Origin: Thermoproteota archaeon
GTDB taxonomy: Archaea; Thermoproteota; Methanomethylicia; Methanomethylicales; Methanomethylicaceae
Reading direction: 5' to 3'
DNA length: 60,088 nucleotides
Assembly (NCBI GenBank): GCA_029887795.1
Contig: JARXPE010000005.1
Coordinates: 1-60,088, forward strand
This document shows, piece after piece, positions 40,948 through 50,058 of this stretch. The number at the start of each line of letters is the position of its first letter. Within the stretch, counting starts at the first letter, position 1. The notes under the pieces were generated by a model, which searched no databases, was not told the origin of the DNA, and saw only the letters and a list, made by a program, of their open reading frames with translations. The translations under genes were made by a program, and so were the position numbers.

Positions 40948-41826
40948 GTGGGCAAGCCTCAAAATGAGGCGCAGAAGGTTGTTATCTTGAGAAGTGGGTT
41001 GAAAATTCACGTTCCAATTTCCGTAATGCTCCTCGCATCACTGCTAGTTCTCTCCCCATTAATCAATTTGTCCGCCTCCGGCGAGAGTATAACGATAAGG
41101 ACTCAGCCCGTGACGATATTTGACCCGAATAGGGAGTATGTGTACGCCGAGTATAGGGGAGATGCGGACATCATTGTGGCGGTAGTAAAGTCAGACCCTG
41201 GCATTTTGGTGGAGGGTGGCAAACAGGTCGGCGAAAATGCATGGGGCTACTTCAAGGTCTACATAGCGAACGCCACTTCGAAGTCTTACCTTTGCACGCT
41301 TGCACTAATCTCGTCTCAGCCATTCTTGGTCAACATTTCCTTGAGGAGCGGCGATCTCCCAGGGACCCAGGCGCAAATGATCTCTGTGCCAGCCAACATA
41401 ACCGCGCAGATCGAAATTCCGATAGTTTACGGGAGCTACCAGCAACCAGTCGTGATAGCACCAACGGTGGGATACATGCCTGCCTTTCCGCTATGGTCCC
41501 TCGTCTCCTACCTAGTTTTAATACCGATGTTTCTGGCAACCGCATACCTTGACAAAGGGTCACTTAAGGCTGTTAGAAAGCGGTGGAGTGCCTTTGACAC
41601 CTTCGCGCTTACAGTGAGATACCTCTTTTACTCCTCACTTGTCATATTTGTCTTGGTCACAGTTGGAGTTTTCTTTGAGTTTTTGATGATCAGGTTCTAC
41701 TCTTGGGGCATCCAACTCCATGCGGGGGATTGGCTCCTCGCCTGTGCCCTGCTCTCGGTGTTCGGTCTGATGTACGGCATAGGTAAGTGGAGGGGTTTTT
41801 TTGACAATATCGATGAAGAAGATTGA
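40948..41826 (+). CDS. Membrane protein with extracellular domain, overlapping the AAA-Lon gene
   Basis: N-terminal hydrophobic signal, Ser/Thr-rich ectodomain, three C-terminal TM segments; 26-bp overlap with the next ORF. Confidence 0.7.
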   Translation: MGKPQNEAQKVVILRSGLKIHVPISVMLLASLLVLSPLINLSASGESITIRTQPVTIFDPNREYVYAEYRGDADIIVAVVKSDPGILVEGGKQVGENAWGYFKVYIANATSKSYLCTLALISSQPFLVNISLRSGDLPGTQAQMISVPANITAQIEIPIVYGSYQQPVVIAPTVGYMPAFPLWSLVSYLVLIPMFLATAYLDKGSLKAVRKRWSAFDTFALTVRYLFYSSLVIFVLVTVGVFFEFLMIRFYSWGIQLHAGDWLLACALLSVFGLMYGIGKWRGFFDNIDEED

Positions 41827-44536
41827 AGAAGAGGAGTCGTACTGGTGGGTCAGGAGACCCTACCTACGTAAGCTCTTAGCCCTGCCCCTCTACCTAGCCA
41901 ACAGGGAGTACAGGCGCTGGAGGAACGCAAAACTCAACCCGAGGAAAGTCCAGAAGAAGCTGGCAGAGCTTGAGAAAAAGTTCCCCAAGAAAAGGGAGGA
42001 CGTCGTGGGGAGGGATAAGGAGTACGAGCTCATAATGAGCGCCGTGGGATACCACGTTATCAGGGATCACTCGCTCACGACCGTTTTCAAGGGCGCGCCC
42101 CCGCCCAAGTTCTTCCTCCTCAAAGGCACGACGGGTTCTGGGAAGTCTCTCCTAGCAGAGGTCTGCCTCAGGGACGCCATAGAGTACGGACTCACCAAGG
42201 GAGTAAACGTTCAGCCCATAGTGGTCATGGGCAACGACATATTCAATCCGCTCTACGGTCAATCTGTCCTCAACATGTCCTACATCTTCAGGCGGGCGAA
42301 GGATGTCCCGTCAATAATCTTCTTCGACGAGTTCCAATCCATAGGTCTCCGCGTGGAGCGGTCAATGTACTCCACTGACAGGGAGGACATGAGGGTCCAG
42401 GACGCCTTCGTAGAGCACATCAACAGGATACTGAACACCTCCCAGCGGACCATAGTCATAGCCGCGACCAACAGGTTTGAGGGCATAAGGGAGGACATAA
42501 GGAGGAGGGCACACATACTCGACTTGGACCTGAACATTACTAGAGAGATGCTGTTGGCTGTCCTGAACGCAGAGCTCCAAAAGTTCGGCTGGACCCACCT
42601 CTCCGCGAAGGAGGTCCTCACCGTTCTTGAAAGGGCAGTAAGCACGTACAGGCAGACGCAGCTCACGCCCTTCGACATAATAGACGCATGCAACAAGGTC
42701 AGGAGCAGGAAGATAGAGCCGCTCAGGGAGCGGTTCTTCAGGAGGGTGACCGGAAAGAGGTTTACCCCAGAGGACATAAAGTACCTCGTCACGATAGAGG
42801 ACTTCAAGATAGCGGCGAGGGAGCTCAGGGGCTACACCGAGCAGGAGAAGAGCGACGAGGTCATGTCCTCGGTGCTGAAGATCAAGCCCGCGGTCAGCTA
42901 CAAGGACATAGGCGGGCTGTTCGGAATAAAGGAGAAGCTATTCAAGATAATTTCGCTGAGCCTCTCTACGGAGCTTGCGAGCAAGCTTAGCTGGGTACCA
43001 CCGAAGGGCTTTCTCCTATGGGGCGAGCCCGGGTGCGGCAAGACCTACCTCTCAAAGGCGATAGCTAAGGAGAACGATGCCGCTTTCTTCTACATACCGG
43101 CGGCTCAGCTCCTGATAAACGCCAAGTGGGTTGGAGAGCCGGAGAAGAACATTCGAGATCTATTCGGGCTTGCCAGGAGGTACGCGCCCAGCATCATCTT
43201 CTTCGACGAGTTCGACGTGATCGCCGGGAAGAGGAAGGGCGATCCTGTGAGCGACAGGCTCACGGCACAGATCCTGACGGAGCTCGACGGTCTGCAACCC
43301 CTGGAGAACGTGATAGTAATAGCCGCAACTAACCGACTTGAGATGATCGACGAGGCTATAATAAACAGGTTCGAGCCCTACGTCATAGAGATCCCGCTGC
43401 CGAGGACCGACGCCGAGCGCCTCGACGTTCTGAGAGTTCACATGAGGCACTATGCCGCCCACTTGCACCCGGAGGTGAGCCCGGACAGGGTCCTAGCAAT
43501 ACTGAAGAAATATCGCGCGGTATCACCGAGGGTCGTGGCAGAGATCATCAAGGAGGCGAACAGACTCAGGTCTCAAGAGGTTAACGTCGCGCTCGAGATA
43601 GCAAGGGCGCAGAGCCAAGAAAGGCTCAACGAGATAAACAACCTCTACAAGGAGGACCTAGCCCGCCTTCGTGCTGTCCTAGGAACCGACGACCTCTCAG
43701 CCATAAAGGAGGTCAGCCCCGAGAACTACAAGATAAGGCTCTACCACTTCGAGAAGGCTGCCGAGCAGCTCGAGGGCGAGATGGAGAGGGAGGTCATGGA
43801 CGCCCAGGAGAGCATGGTCTACGAGAGGCTGGACCCAGGGGTCTCGCTCGGGCTCGCCACCGACCCCCAGGGAAGGAGGGGCCTCATCCTCATCGTGGAG
43901 TGCGTCTCCAAGCCGAGGGGGACTGGCAAGGTCACAGTGACCGGCGCCGCAAAGGCTGCCTTCGTGGGCGCCGTGACTCCGGTGGAGGACGTGAGCGTCC
44001 TGGAGAGTGCCACGAACATCGTCGAGTTCGTAAAGAGGTACGTGTACGAGAAGGTGGGCGTAGACATCTCGAACTACGACTTCACCTTCCAGGTAATAAG
44101 CCCACTCGAGGGCGTGGCAGGGATGGGCGTAAGCGGTCCAAGCCTCGGTCTGGCGCTGAGCGTCGCTGCCATATCAGAGCTGGCAGGGATAGAGGGAAGA
44201 CCGGACGTGGTGATGAGCGGGAAGGGCGACATTAAGGGCAATGTTGGTCCCGTCGGCGGCATGGGATGGCGCGGGTCCGGGAAAATAATAGCGGCAGTCC
44301 AGACGAGGAGGATCAAGCTGAAGAAGTTCGTGCTCCCGAGGTGGAACTACGAGCACTCCCCCGACGAGATGGCGATCCTGAAGGAGGAGGGCATAGAGGT
44401 CGTACCGGTGGAGAAGCAGGTGGATGCCTGGCTAAGCATCTTTTCGATTACAGAGGAGGAGCTTTTGGCTAAGCTCGCGGCAAACCTAGGGGAGATCGTG
44501 GGAGTGGAGGTCAAGCCGAAGATAGACATCCTGTGA
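41801..44536 (+). CDS. Double AAA+ ATPase fused to a Lon-type (S16) protease domain
   Basis: AAA1: GTTGSGKS, IIFFDEFQSIG, AATNRFEG; AAA2: GEPGCGKT, IIFFDEFDVIAGKRKGD, AATNRLEMID; Lon: DISNYDFTFQVISPLEGVAGMGVSGPSLGLALSVAAISELAG and GNVGPVGGMGWRGSGKIIAAV. ATG at 41813 is an alternative start. Confidence 0.88.
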   Translation: MTISMKKIEEEESYWWVRRPYLRKLLALPLYLANREYRRWRNAKLNPRKVQKKLAELEKKFPKKREDVVGRDKEYELIMSAVGYHVIRDHSLTTVFKGAPPPKFFLLKGTTGSGKSLLAEVCLRDAIEYGLTKGVNVQPIVVMGNDIFNPLYGQSVLNMSYIFRRAKDVPSIIFFDEFQSIGLRVERSMYSTDREDMRVQDAFVEHINRILNTSQRTIVIAATNRFEGIREDIRRRAHILDLDLNITREMLLAVLNAELQKFGWTHLSAKEVLTVLERAVSTYRQTQLTPFDIIDACNKVRSRKIEPLRERFFRRVTGKRFTPEDIKYLVTIEDFKIAARELRGYTEQEKSDEVMSSVLKIKPAVSYKDIGGLFGIKEKLFKIISLSLSTELASKLSWVPPKGFLLWGEPGCGKTYLSKAIAKENDAAFFYIPAAQLLINAKWVGEPEKNIRDLFGLARRYAPSIIFFDEFDVIAGKRKGDPVSDRLTAQILTELDGLQPLENVIVIAATNRLEMIDEAIINRFEPYVIEIPLPRTDAERLDVLRVHMRHYAAHLHPEVSPDRVLAILKKYRAVSPRVVAEIIKEANRLRSQEVNVALEIARAQSQERLNEINNLYKEDLARLRAVLGTDDLSAIKEVSPENYKIRLYHFEKAAEQLEGEMEREVMDAQESMVYERLDPGVSLGLATDPQGRRGLILIVECVSKPRGTGKVTVTGAAKAAFVGAVTPVEDVSVLESATNIVEFVKRYVYEKVGVDISNYDFTFQVISPLEGVAGMGVSGPSLGLALSVAAISELAGIEGRPDVVMSGKGDIKGNVGPVGGMGWRGSGKIIAAVQTRRIKLKKFVLPRWNYEHSPDEMAILKEEGIEVVPVEKQVDAWLSIFSITEEELLAKLAANLGEIVGVEVKPKIDIL

Positions 44537-44613
44537 ACCGTTAAGTTAGTGTGTTGTGGGTGGAGGTTAGGTTAAATCAGGATAAGTAGGTTTAATTTAA
44601 GTAAAGTTACGGT

Positions 44614-44644
44614 AAAAAGTTATGGCAATATAGGCTAACTTTTT
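44614..44644. repeat. Perfect 9-bp inverted repeat downstream of the AAA-Lon gene
   Basis: AAAAAGTTA-13 nt-TAACTTTTT. Confidence 0.8.
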
Positions 44645-44802
44645 GCTATACATTCATCAGCCCGTCTGCTCATTTTCAATTTTTTCATAATCCCTTCCGC
44701 AGTTTTTGAGTTATTTAAATCCCGTCCATCTTACTTTGTCGTCTTTTTAGGGGAGCCACATGCTCCAAATAGTTTATTTATTCCGGTTTCAAAGCCGATA
44801 GT

Positions 44803-46536
44803 ATGGACGAGCTCTCGAGTTTCGCCGCGATACTTCTGCTGGCATCCATCAGCGCACTGGTACTGAGGAGGTTCAAGATCGCGCCGGTGGCGGCTTACAT
44901 AATTGCAGGTCTAGTTGTGGGACCGATGCTCGGGATAGTCGACCCAAGCTCTCGCTACGTTGAATTCTTGAGCGAGGTCGGGATAGCCCTGATGTCATTC
45001 CAGATAGGGCTCAGCGTCAGGGCCGATTTTCTCAAGAGTCATGGACCAAGGATGTTGCTGATCTCTGTCCTTGAGTTGATGTTTGTGGTTTTCTTCTCAT
45101 CGGTCTTCGGCATTGTTGTAGGAATGCCGATGGCTGTAACTTTCGTTTTAGTACTGATAGCGGTTAACTCGAGCACCATAATAGCCTTCAAGCTGCTGGA
45201 GGGGAGGGGCATGACCAGGAGTTCCCTGTTCACGCTGATAGTCGGACTTGGGATGGGCGAGGATATAACTGTGATGGTCGGGATATCCCTGATCCCAGCA
45301 CTAGCCACACTCGGACGGTTCATGATAGGCGAGGCTTTCTCCATAGTTGGGAACACAATAGCGATCGTCCTTGTGATGCTTGTCTTTGGGCTGCAGATCC
45401 TACCCAAGGTGATAAGGTACGTCATGAGGCATGGAGATATGGAGACCCTAATGTTGATAATTCTGGCTGTGGCGCTGGGTTACGGAATTTTGGGAGGATA
45501 CATGGGTCTCTCCTTCGCCCTGGGCTCCTTCTTGGCTGGTGCGATAGTCTCAAGGATGGAGACGGAGTTGCCGCCTGTCGCCATGGAGAGGCTGACCTCA
45601 CTCAGGGACCTATTCGCGATCATCTTCTTCATTTCCATAGGGCTGTCCATGCCATACATAGGGTCGCCTTTTACGATCCTAACTGGCTTGGGCCTGGCAG
45701 CGGTTATAATACTGATAAAAGCGCTATCAATAACCTTCGCGGGTTGGATCGGGATGGGGATGAGGGACGCCTTCAGGATCGGGCTCTACATGATCCCCAT
45801 AAGCGAGCTCGCGCTGATCGTCGCAAGGGAGGCTTACAAGGCAGGTCTGGTGGATCAAAACATATTCATCTCCTCGGCTTTGGTGGTGCTGATATCGGTC
45901 AGCCTCGCATCAAGGCTTGTTGAGAAAGACAACATAATCGTCGAGAGGGCGGCTTCGCTTGTGCCCGGTGCGATTCAGGGGTTAATGGATAGGTTGACGG
46001 CAAACATCAGAACAATGATGGAAAAAGTCCTAGTATCCAAGGAGTGCCAGCCAATACTGCTAAGCCTATCCAAGAAGCTCGCATCGATGGTCGCTGTCCT
46101 GACGCTGGGCTCCATAATACTCCAGAACGTTATTGTAATCACTCCAGATCTCGCGCCCTTTGTGGAGATCGTGGTCATCTCAGTTTTGCTGGCTTTCTCA
46201 TTTACCATGATCCTGATGGGCAGGAGGGACGTGGAGCGCCTAATAGCATGGTATCTGAATTTTTTCAGGGGAAAGAAGAGCGCTGGTAGCCTGATTAAGA
46301 ACTCCTTCTACCTGATGACTTTCTCATTCTTGGGCGTCGTTGTACTGCTCAATGTAACCTCTATACTCCGCGGCATCCTATCAAACTATTGGGAGACGGG
46401 CGTCGCCAGCGCCATGGTCTTCTTCATATTAATCGTCTTCACAATGCTTGTAATCTACCTGCTGTACGGCAAAATGAGAGGAATATTGGAGTCCATGGAG
46501 ACGAGCCTTGGGAGCTTCTCAAGGGATAACGCCTAA
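44803..46536 (+). CDS. CPA2-type cation:proton antiporter
   Basis: AAYIIAGLVVGPMLGIV, GIALMSFQIGLSVRADFL, LGSFLAGAIVSRME, multi-TM. Confidence 0.87.
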   Translation: MDELSSFAAILLLASISALVLRRFKIAPVAAYIIAGLVVGPMLGIVDPSSRYVEFLSEVGIALMSFQIGLSVRADFLKSHGPRMLLISVLELMFVVFFSSVFGIVVGMPMAVTFVLVLIAVNSSTIIAFKLLEGRGMTRSSLFTLIVGLGMGEDITVMVGISLIPALATLGRFMIGEAFSIVGNTIAIVLVMLVFGLQILPKVIRYVMRHGDMETLMLIILAVALGYGILGGYMGLSFALGSFLAGAIVSRMETELPPVAMERLTSLRDLFAIIFFISIGLSMPYIGSPFTILTGLGLAAVIILIKALSITFAGWIGMGMRDAFRIGLYMIPISELALIVAREAYKAGLVDQNIFISSALVVLISVSLASRLVEKDNIIVERAASLVPGAIQGLMDRLTANIRTMMEKVLVSKECQPILLSLSKKLASMVAVLTLGSIILQNVIVITPDLAPFVEIVVISVLLAFSFTMILMGRRDVERLIAWYLNFFRGKKSAGSLIKNSFYLMTFSFLGVVVLLNVTSILRGILSNYWETGVASAMVFFILIVFTMLVIYLLYGKMRGILESMETSLGSFSRDNA

Positions 46537-46704
46537 AGACCGCAGGGGGACGGATCTATAAAACGAATTGATTACTAAAGGTTTATTCATATATAATCAA
46601 GGTTCTATTTCTATAATTTTCAATTTCTAGATCTTTTCGATCTATCTCAATTGCCTCCATCCGTGATTTAAAAACGAGCAGATGAATTTTTTGACGATCG
46701 CGGT

Positions 46705-47616
46705 TCACCCGTATTTCGATAGGAACTCCTCCACTTCCTTCCTTTCCGGAATCTCATGTGACCCGAGCTTGGTAACCTTCATTGCCGCGACGGCGTTCCC
46801 GAACCTTATTGCCTCCTCCGGACCTGCGCCCTCGCCCATCTTGATGAGAAAGCCTGAGGCGAAGGCATCTCCCGCCCCCGTGGTGTCGATCGCCTTGACC
46901 TTGAAGGCAGGCACCCTGCCCTCCTCTCCATAAATTTTGTAGTAAACCCCCTCGCCGCCTAGCTTGATTATGGCGCCTTTTGCACCGGACTTTGCGAGAG
47001 ACTCTGCGGCTTGCTCTGGGGTGTCACAGCCAGTGAGTAACCCAGCCTCCCTCATGTTCAGTAGAAGTATGTCAGCATACTGTAGTATCGGAGAGAGGTT
47101 CCTCAATCCCTTGTTTATAAGCTCCCTTCCAGGGTCGAAGGTCACGGTCGCTCCAGCGCCCTTGGCGATCTTAGCGGCGGCAAGGGAGGAGTCGATCCTC
47201 AGGCTCGCTATGTGAACGAATTTGTAACCCTCATAACTTACCGTCGAGACCTCCTCCGGGGAGAGTTCCTCTGAGGCGCCCTTTGTCCCGTACATTGCCA
47301 GGTCTCCGTCCTTGTTTATTATCACTATCGTGAAGCCCGTGTCGCACCGTGGGTCGATCTTGACATATTCTAGGGAGACGCCTTCCTTCGTCAGCTCATC
47401 AATAGCCATCCTCCCAAAGGCGTCGAGCCCAACCTTGCCGAGCAGCCCCTCCTCGCCGCCGAGCCTTTTAACCCCGATGGCGACATTTGCTGCCGAGCCG
47501 CCCACGCCGTACTTCACCGCCCTGATCTGGCTTAGCCCGTCCTTGTCGCTAAAGTCCCTCACCCTCAACTTTATGTCGATGAGGATGTGCCCTACCGAGA
47601 GTATCTTGACTCCCAT
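46705..47616 (-). CDS. PfkB-family sugar kinase
   Basis: GGSAANVAIGVKRLGG N-terminal and AIDTTGAGDAFASGFL C-terminal PfkB signatures. Confidence 0.92.
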   Translation of the reverse strand: MGVKILSVGHILIDIKLRVRDFSDKDGLSQIRAVKYGVGGSAANVAIGVKRLGGEEGLLGKVGLDAFGRMAIDELTKEGVSLEYVKIDPRCDTGFTIVIINKDGDLAMYGTKGASEELSPEEVSTVSYEGYKFVHIASLRIDSSLAAAKIAKGAGATVTFDPGRELINKGLRNLSPILQYADILLLNMREAGLLTGCDTPEQAAESLAKSGAKGAIIKLGGEGVYYKIYGEEGRVPAFKVKAIDTTGAGDAFASGFLIKMGEGAGPEEAIRFGNAVAAMKVTKLGSHEIPERKEVEEFLSKYG

Positions 47617-47622
47617 AAAGAA

Positions 47623-48471
47623 TCATTCCCTGGCGAGGCTCAAAGCTTCCTCGGCTGCTTTGCCCCCGTGGACAATGGACATGACAGCCCTCGCGAGCCC
47701 CATGAAGTTCGGGCTCTGGAAGACGTTCCTTCCAACCACAACGCCGGACCCCCCTGCTGAGATGACGCTCTCCACCGCCTTCAAAAAGTCGATCTCCTCC
47801 TTAGCTCTGGTCCCGCCGCTCATCAGTACCGGTACGGGCGAGACCTCCACAACCCTCTTGAAAGTCTCAGCGGAGCCTGTGTAGTAGGTCTTAATCAGGT
47901 CAGCACCCAGCTCTGCACTCGCCCTGCATGCATACCTCACGGTCTCGACATTGTACCAGTCGCTCATGCCAGGTCCGCGCGGGTACGATAGGATCATCAC
48001 GGGCATGCCCACACTATCACAGGTAGAGACTATCGAGGAGAATTGCTCTGCCATCAACTCCTCGTTTGGGGAGCCCCAGTAGACCGTTGCGGCGACGCCG
48101 TCCGCGCCCATGGCGATCGCCTCCTCCACGCTACCAATAGAATACTGCAGAAACTGCTGTTCCGGCGGTCTTATGGAGGTCTTACCAGTGACTTTCAGTA
48201 TCAGCGGCACTCTTCCCGCCCAAAGGTCATAGGTTGCCCTCGCAACGCCCTTGGTCGTCATAATGGCGTCGAATCCAGCCATTGCGGCTAACTCAATCAC
48301 GGCTCGGGGAGACTCTCTGCCCTCAGGGAAGTCTGAGGGTCCGTGCTCGAAGCCATGGTCAAATGCAAAGATCACGGCACGACCGCCCTTCAATATCCTC
48401 CCGAGGCGCACCTTCTTACCTATACTGCTGAACGATCCGTTCAATTCAGTTACCCGATATAATATGGGCAA
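47623..48471 (-). CDS. Archaeal class I fructose-bisphosphate aldolase/DhnA family
   Basis: IFAFDHGFEHGP, ADLIKTYYTGSAETFK (Schiff-base Lys candidate), MSGGTRA. Confidence 0.88.
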   Translation of the reverse strand: MPILYRVTELNGSFSSIGKKVRLGRILKGGRAVIFAFDHGFEHGPSDFPEGRESPRAVIELAAMAGFDAIMTTKGVARATYDLWAGRVPLILKVTGKTSIRPPEQQFLQYSIGSVEEAIAMGADGVAATVYWGSPNEELMAEQFSSIVSTCDSVGMPVMILSYPRGPGMSDWYNVETVRYACRASAELGADLIKTYYTGSAETFKRVVEVSPVPVLMSGGTRAKEEIDFLKAVESVISAGGSGVVVGRNVFQSPNFMGLARAVMSIVHGGKAAEEALSLARE

Positions 48472-48606
48472 ATGTCACATAAAAAGCAATTCACGAAAAT
48501 GTTGACGGGCTTTCAGCGATTCACAACTCGTTTCAGCTATTCACTTGTCAGGTTGATTATCTATAAAAACGATTGAGAAACCGAGGTCGTGACCTAAAGA
48601 TCAAAG

Positions 48607-48654
48607 GTTTATGCCCCAGTTTATATCTCTGTTTATGCCCCGGTTTATGCCCAG
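48607..48654. repeat. Four 12-bp tandem units upstream of the reductase gene
   Basis: GTTTATGCCCCA / GTTTATATCTCT / GTTTATGCCCCG / GTTTATGCCCAG, exact 12-bp period. Confidence 0.8.
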
Positions 48655-48704
48655 AAGATTACTTTTTTATAGACCCTATCGCCTTTAGCCATCTGTGAGG
48701 GGTT

Positions 48705-49871
48705 TTGATGGAGTACGACGCGGTGGTTGTTGGCGCAGGTCCGGCAGGTCTCATGGCTGCCAGGAAGATTGCCAAGAAGGGGTTCTCAGTACTGATACTG
48801 GAGAAAGAGAAGGACCTTGGAGTAAGGGCTTGCGCGGAGGCTGTTTCCGCATCCGCATTCGAGACAGCTGAGATACCGCCATCACCATCCCTTACCTCCA
48901 ACATCATAAACGGGGCTTACGTCTTTCCACCAGACGAGAGTAAGGCTGTAAAGATAGCGGGCGGGGACTACAAAGGGTATATCCTTAACAAACCACTCTT
49001 CCTCTACGCCCTGGCGAGCAAAGCTGCCTCGGCTGGGTGTGATATACAGATGCGGAGCGAGGTAAAGGGCATAAAGATCGAAGACGGTCGGGCAAGATCA
49101 TTGGTCTACGAGAGAAAGGGCGAGATCCAGAGCGTGAATTTCAAGTACTTAGTGGGCGCCGACGGTGTTGGCTCCGTTGTGGCGAGGGGCTGCGGCTTCG
49201 AGATGGGCAGCTACGAGATAATACCCACCATACAGTACGTGATGGTTAACTGCAACATACCCGAGAGGGACATGATAAGGGTCTACATGGGGAACGAGGT
49301 TGCACCACTGGGTTACGTGTGGGTATTCGCCAAGAATGAGTACATGGCCAATGTTGGGATAGGTGTCAGGGGCAGGGCGGCGAAACCTTACCTCGACAGG
49401 TTCATCGAGAGGCACCCGGAGTTCTTCGGCAACGCCAAGGTCATAAAGGAGGGGGGCGGAGGTGTGCCCGTGGGAGGTCAAATCCCAGAATTGGTCAAAG
49501 GAAATGTTGTTATATGTGGTGATGCTGCAGGGCAGGTCATACCCATCACCGGCGGAGGGATAAGGACCAGCATGGCTGCGGGCAGCATCGCTGGAGAGAC
49601 TGTAGCCGAGGCTCTGGAGGCAGGAGATGCCTCAATCCTGAAGAGGTACCCGATGAGGTATAGCGAGCCCTGGGGCTCGAGGATCTCAAAGAGCCTGAAG
49701 GTACTCAGGGTGATCGAGAGCCTCCCGGACAGCGACCTCAACACGCTCGGAGAACTCCTCAGCGGGGACGACATCATAGACCTTGCGAACGGGCTCGACG
49801 TGAAGAGGGTTGCGGCTAAGCTCATGCTACACCCGATGGTGGCGGTTAGGATAGCCTCGAAGCTCATATGA
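48705..49871 (+). CDS. Geranylgeranyl reductase-family FAD oxidoreductase
   Basis: YDAVVVGAGPAGLMAARKIAKKG, YLVGADGVGSVVAR, VVICGDAAGQVIPITGGGIRTSMAAG. Confidence 0.9.
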   Translation: MMEYDAVVVGAGPAGLMAARKIAKKGFSVLILEKEKDLGVRACAEAVSASAFETAEIPPSPSLTSNIINGAYVFPPDESKAVKIAGGDYKGYILNKPLFLYALASKAASAGCDIQMRSEVKGIKIEDGRARSLVYERKGEIQSVNFKYLVGADGVGSVVARGCGFEMGSYEIIPTIQYVMVNCNIPERDMIRVYMGNEVAPLGYVWVFAKNEYMANVGIGVRGRAAKPYLDRFIERHPEFFGNAKVIKEGGGGVPVGGQIPELVKGNVVICGDAAGQVIPITGGGIRTSMAAGSIAGETVAEALEAGDASILKRYPMRYSEPWGSRISKSLKVLRVIESLPDSDLNTLGELLSGDDIIDLANGLDVKRVAAKLMLHPMVAVRIASKLI

Positions 49872-49939
49872 ACGGTTAGCATTTAAAAGAGGATCAGGAT
49901 GCAATTGTGCGAAAATTATTATGGCTTGCGATGGCGCCC

Positions 49940-49989
49940 ACTTTCATAATAATACAATGTAAATACTTTCATAATAATACAATGTAAAT
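49940..49989. repeat. Perfect tandem duplication, 2 x 25 bp
   Basis: ACTTTCATAATAATACAATGTAAAT twice in succession. Confidence 0.95.
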
Positions 49990-50058
49990 AACGTTCTTAA
50001 TTATAAAAACCAATGAAGACCTGTTTTTAATCATTTTCCCTGGTTCCAAACCCTACAC

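Noticed and set aside
42280-44529. Many antisense/out-of-frame ORFs within the AAA-Lon gene
   Set aside because: Compositional shadow ORFs inside a long conserved coding region
49940-49989. 25-bp tandem duplication as a CRISPR-like or regulatory element
   Set aside because: Only two adjacent copies with no spacer; likely replication slippage
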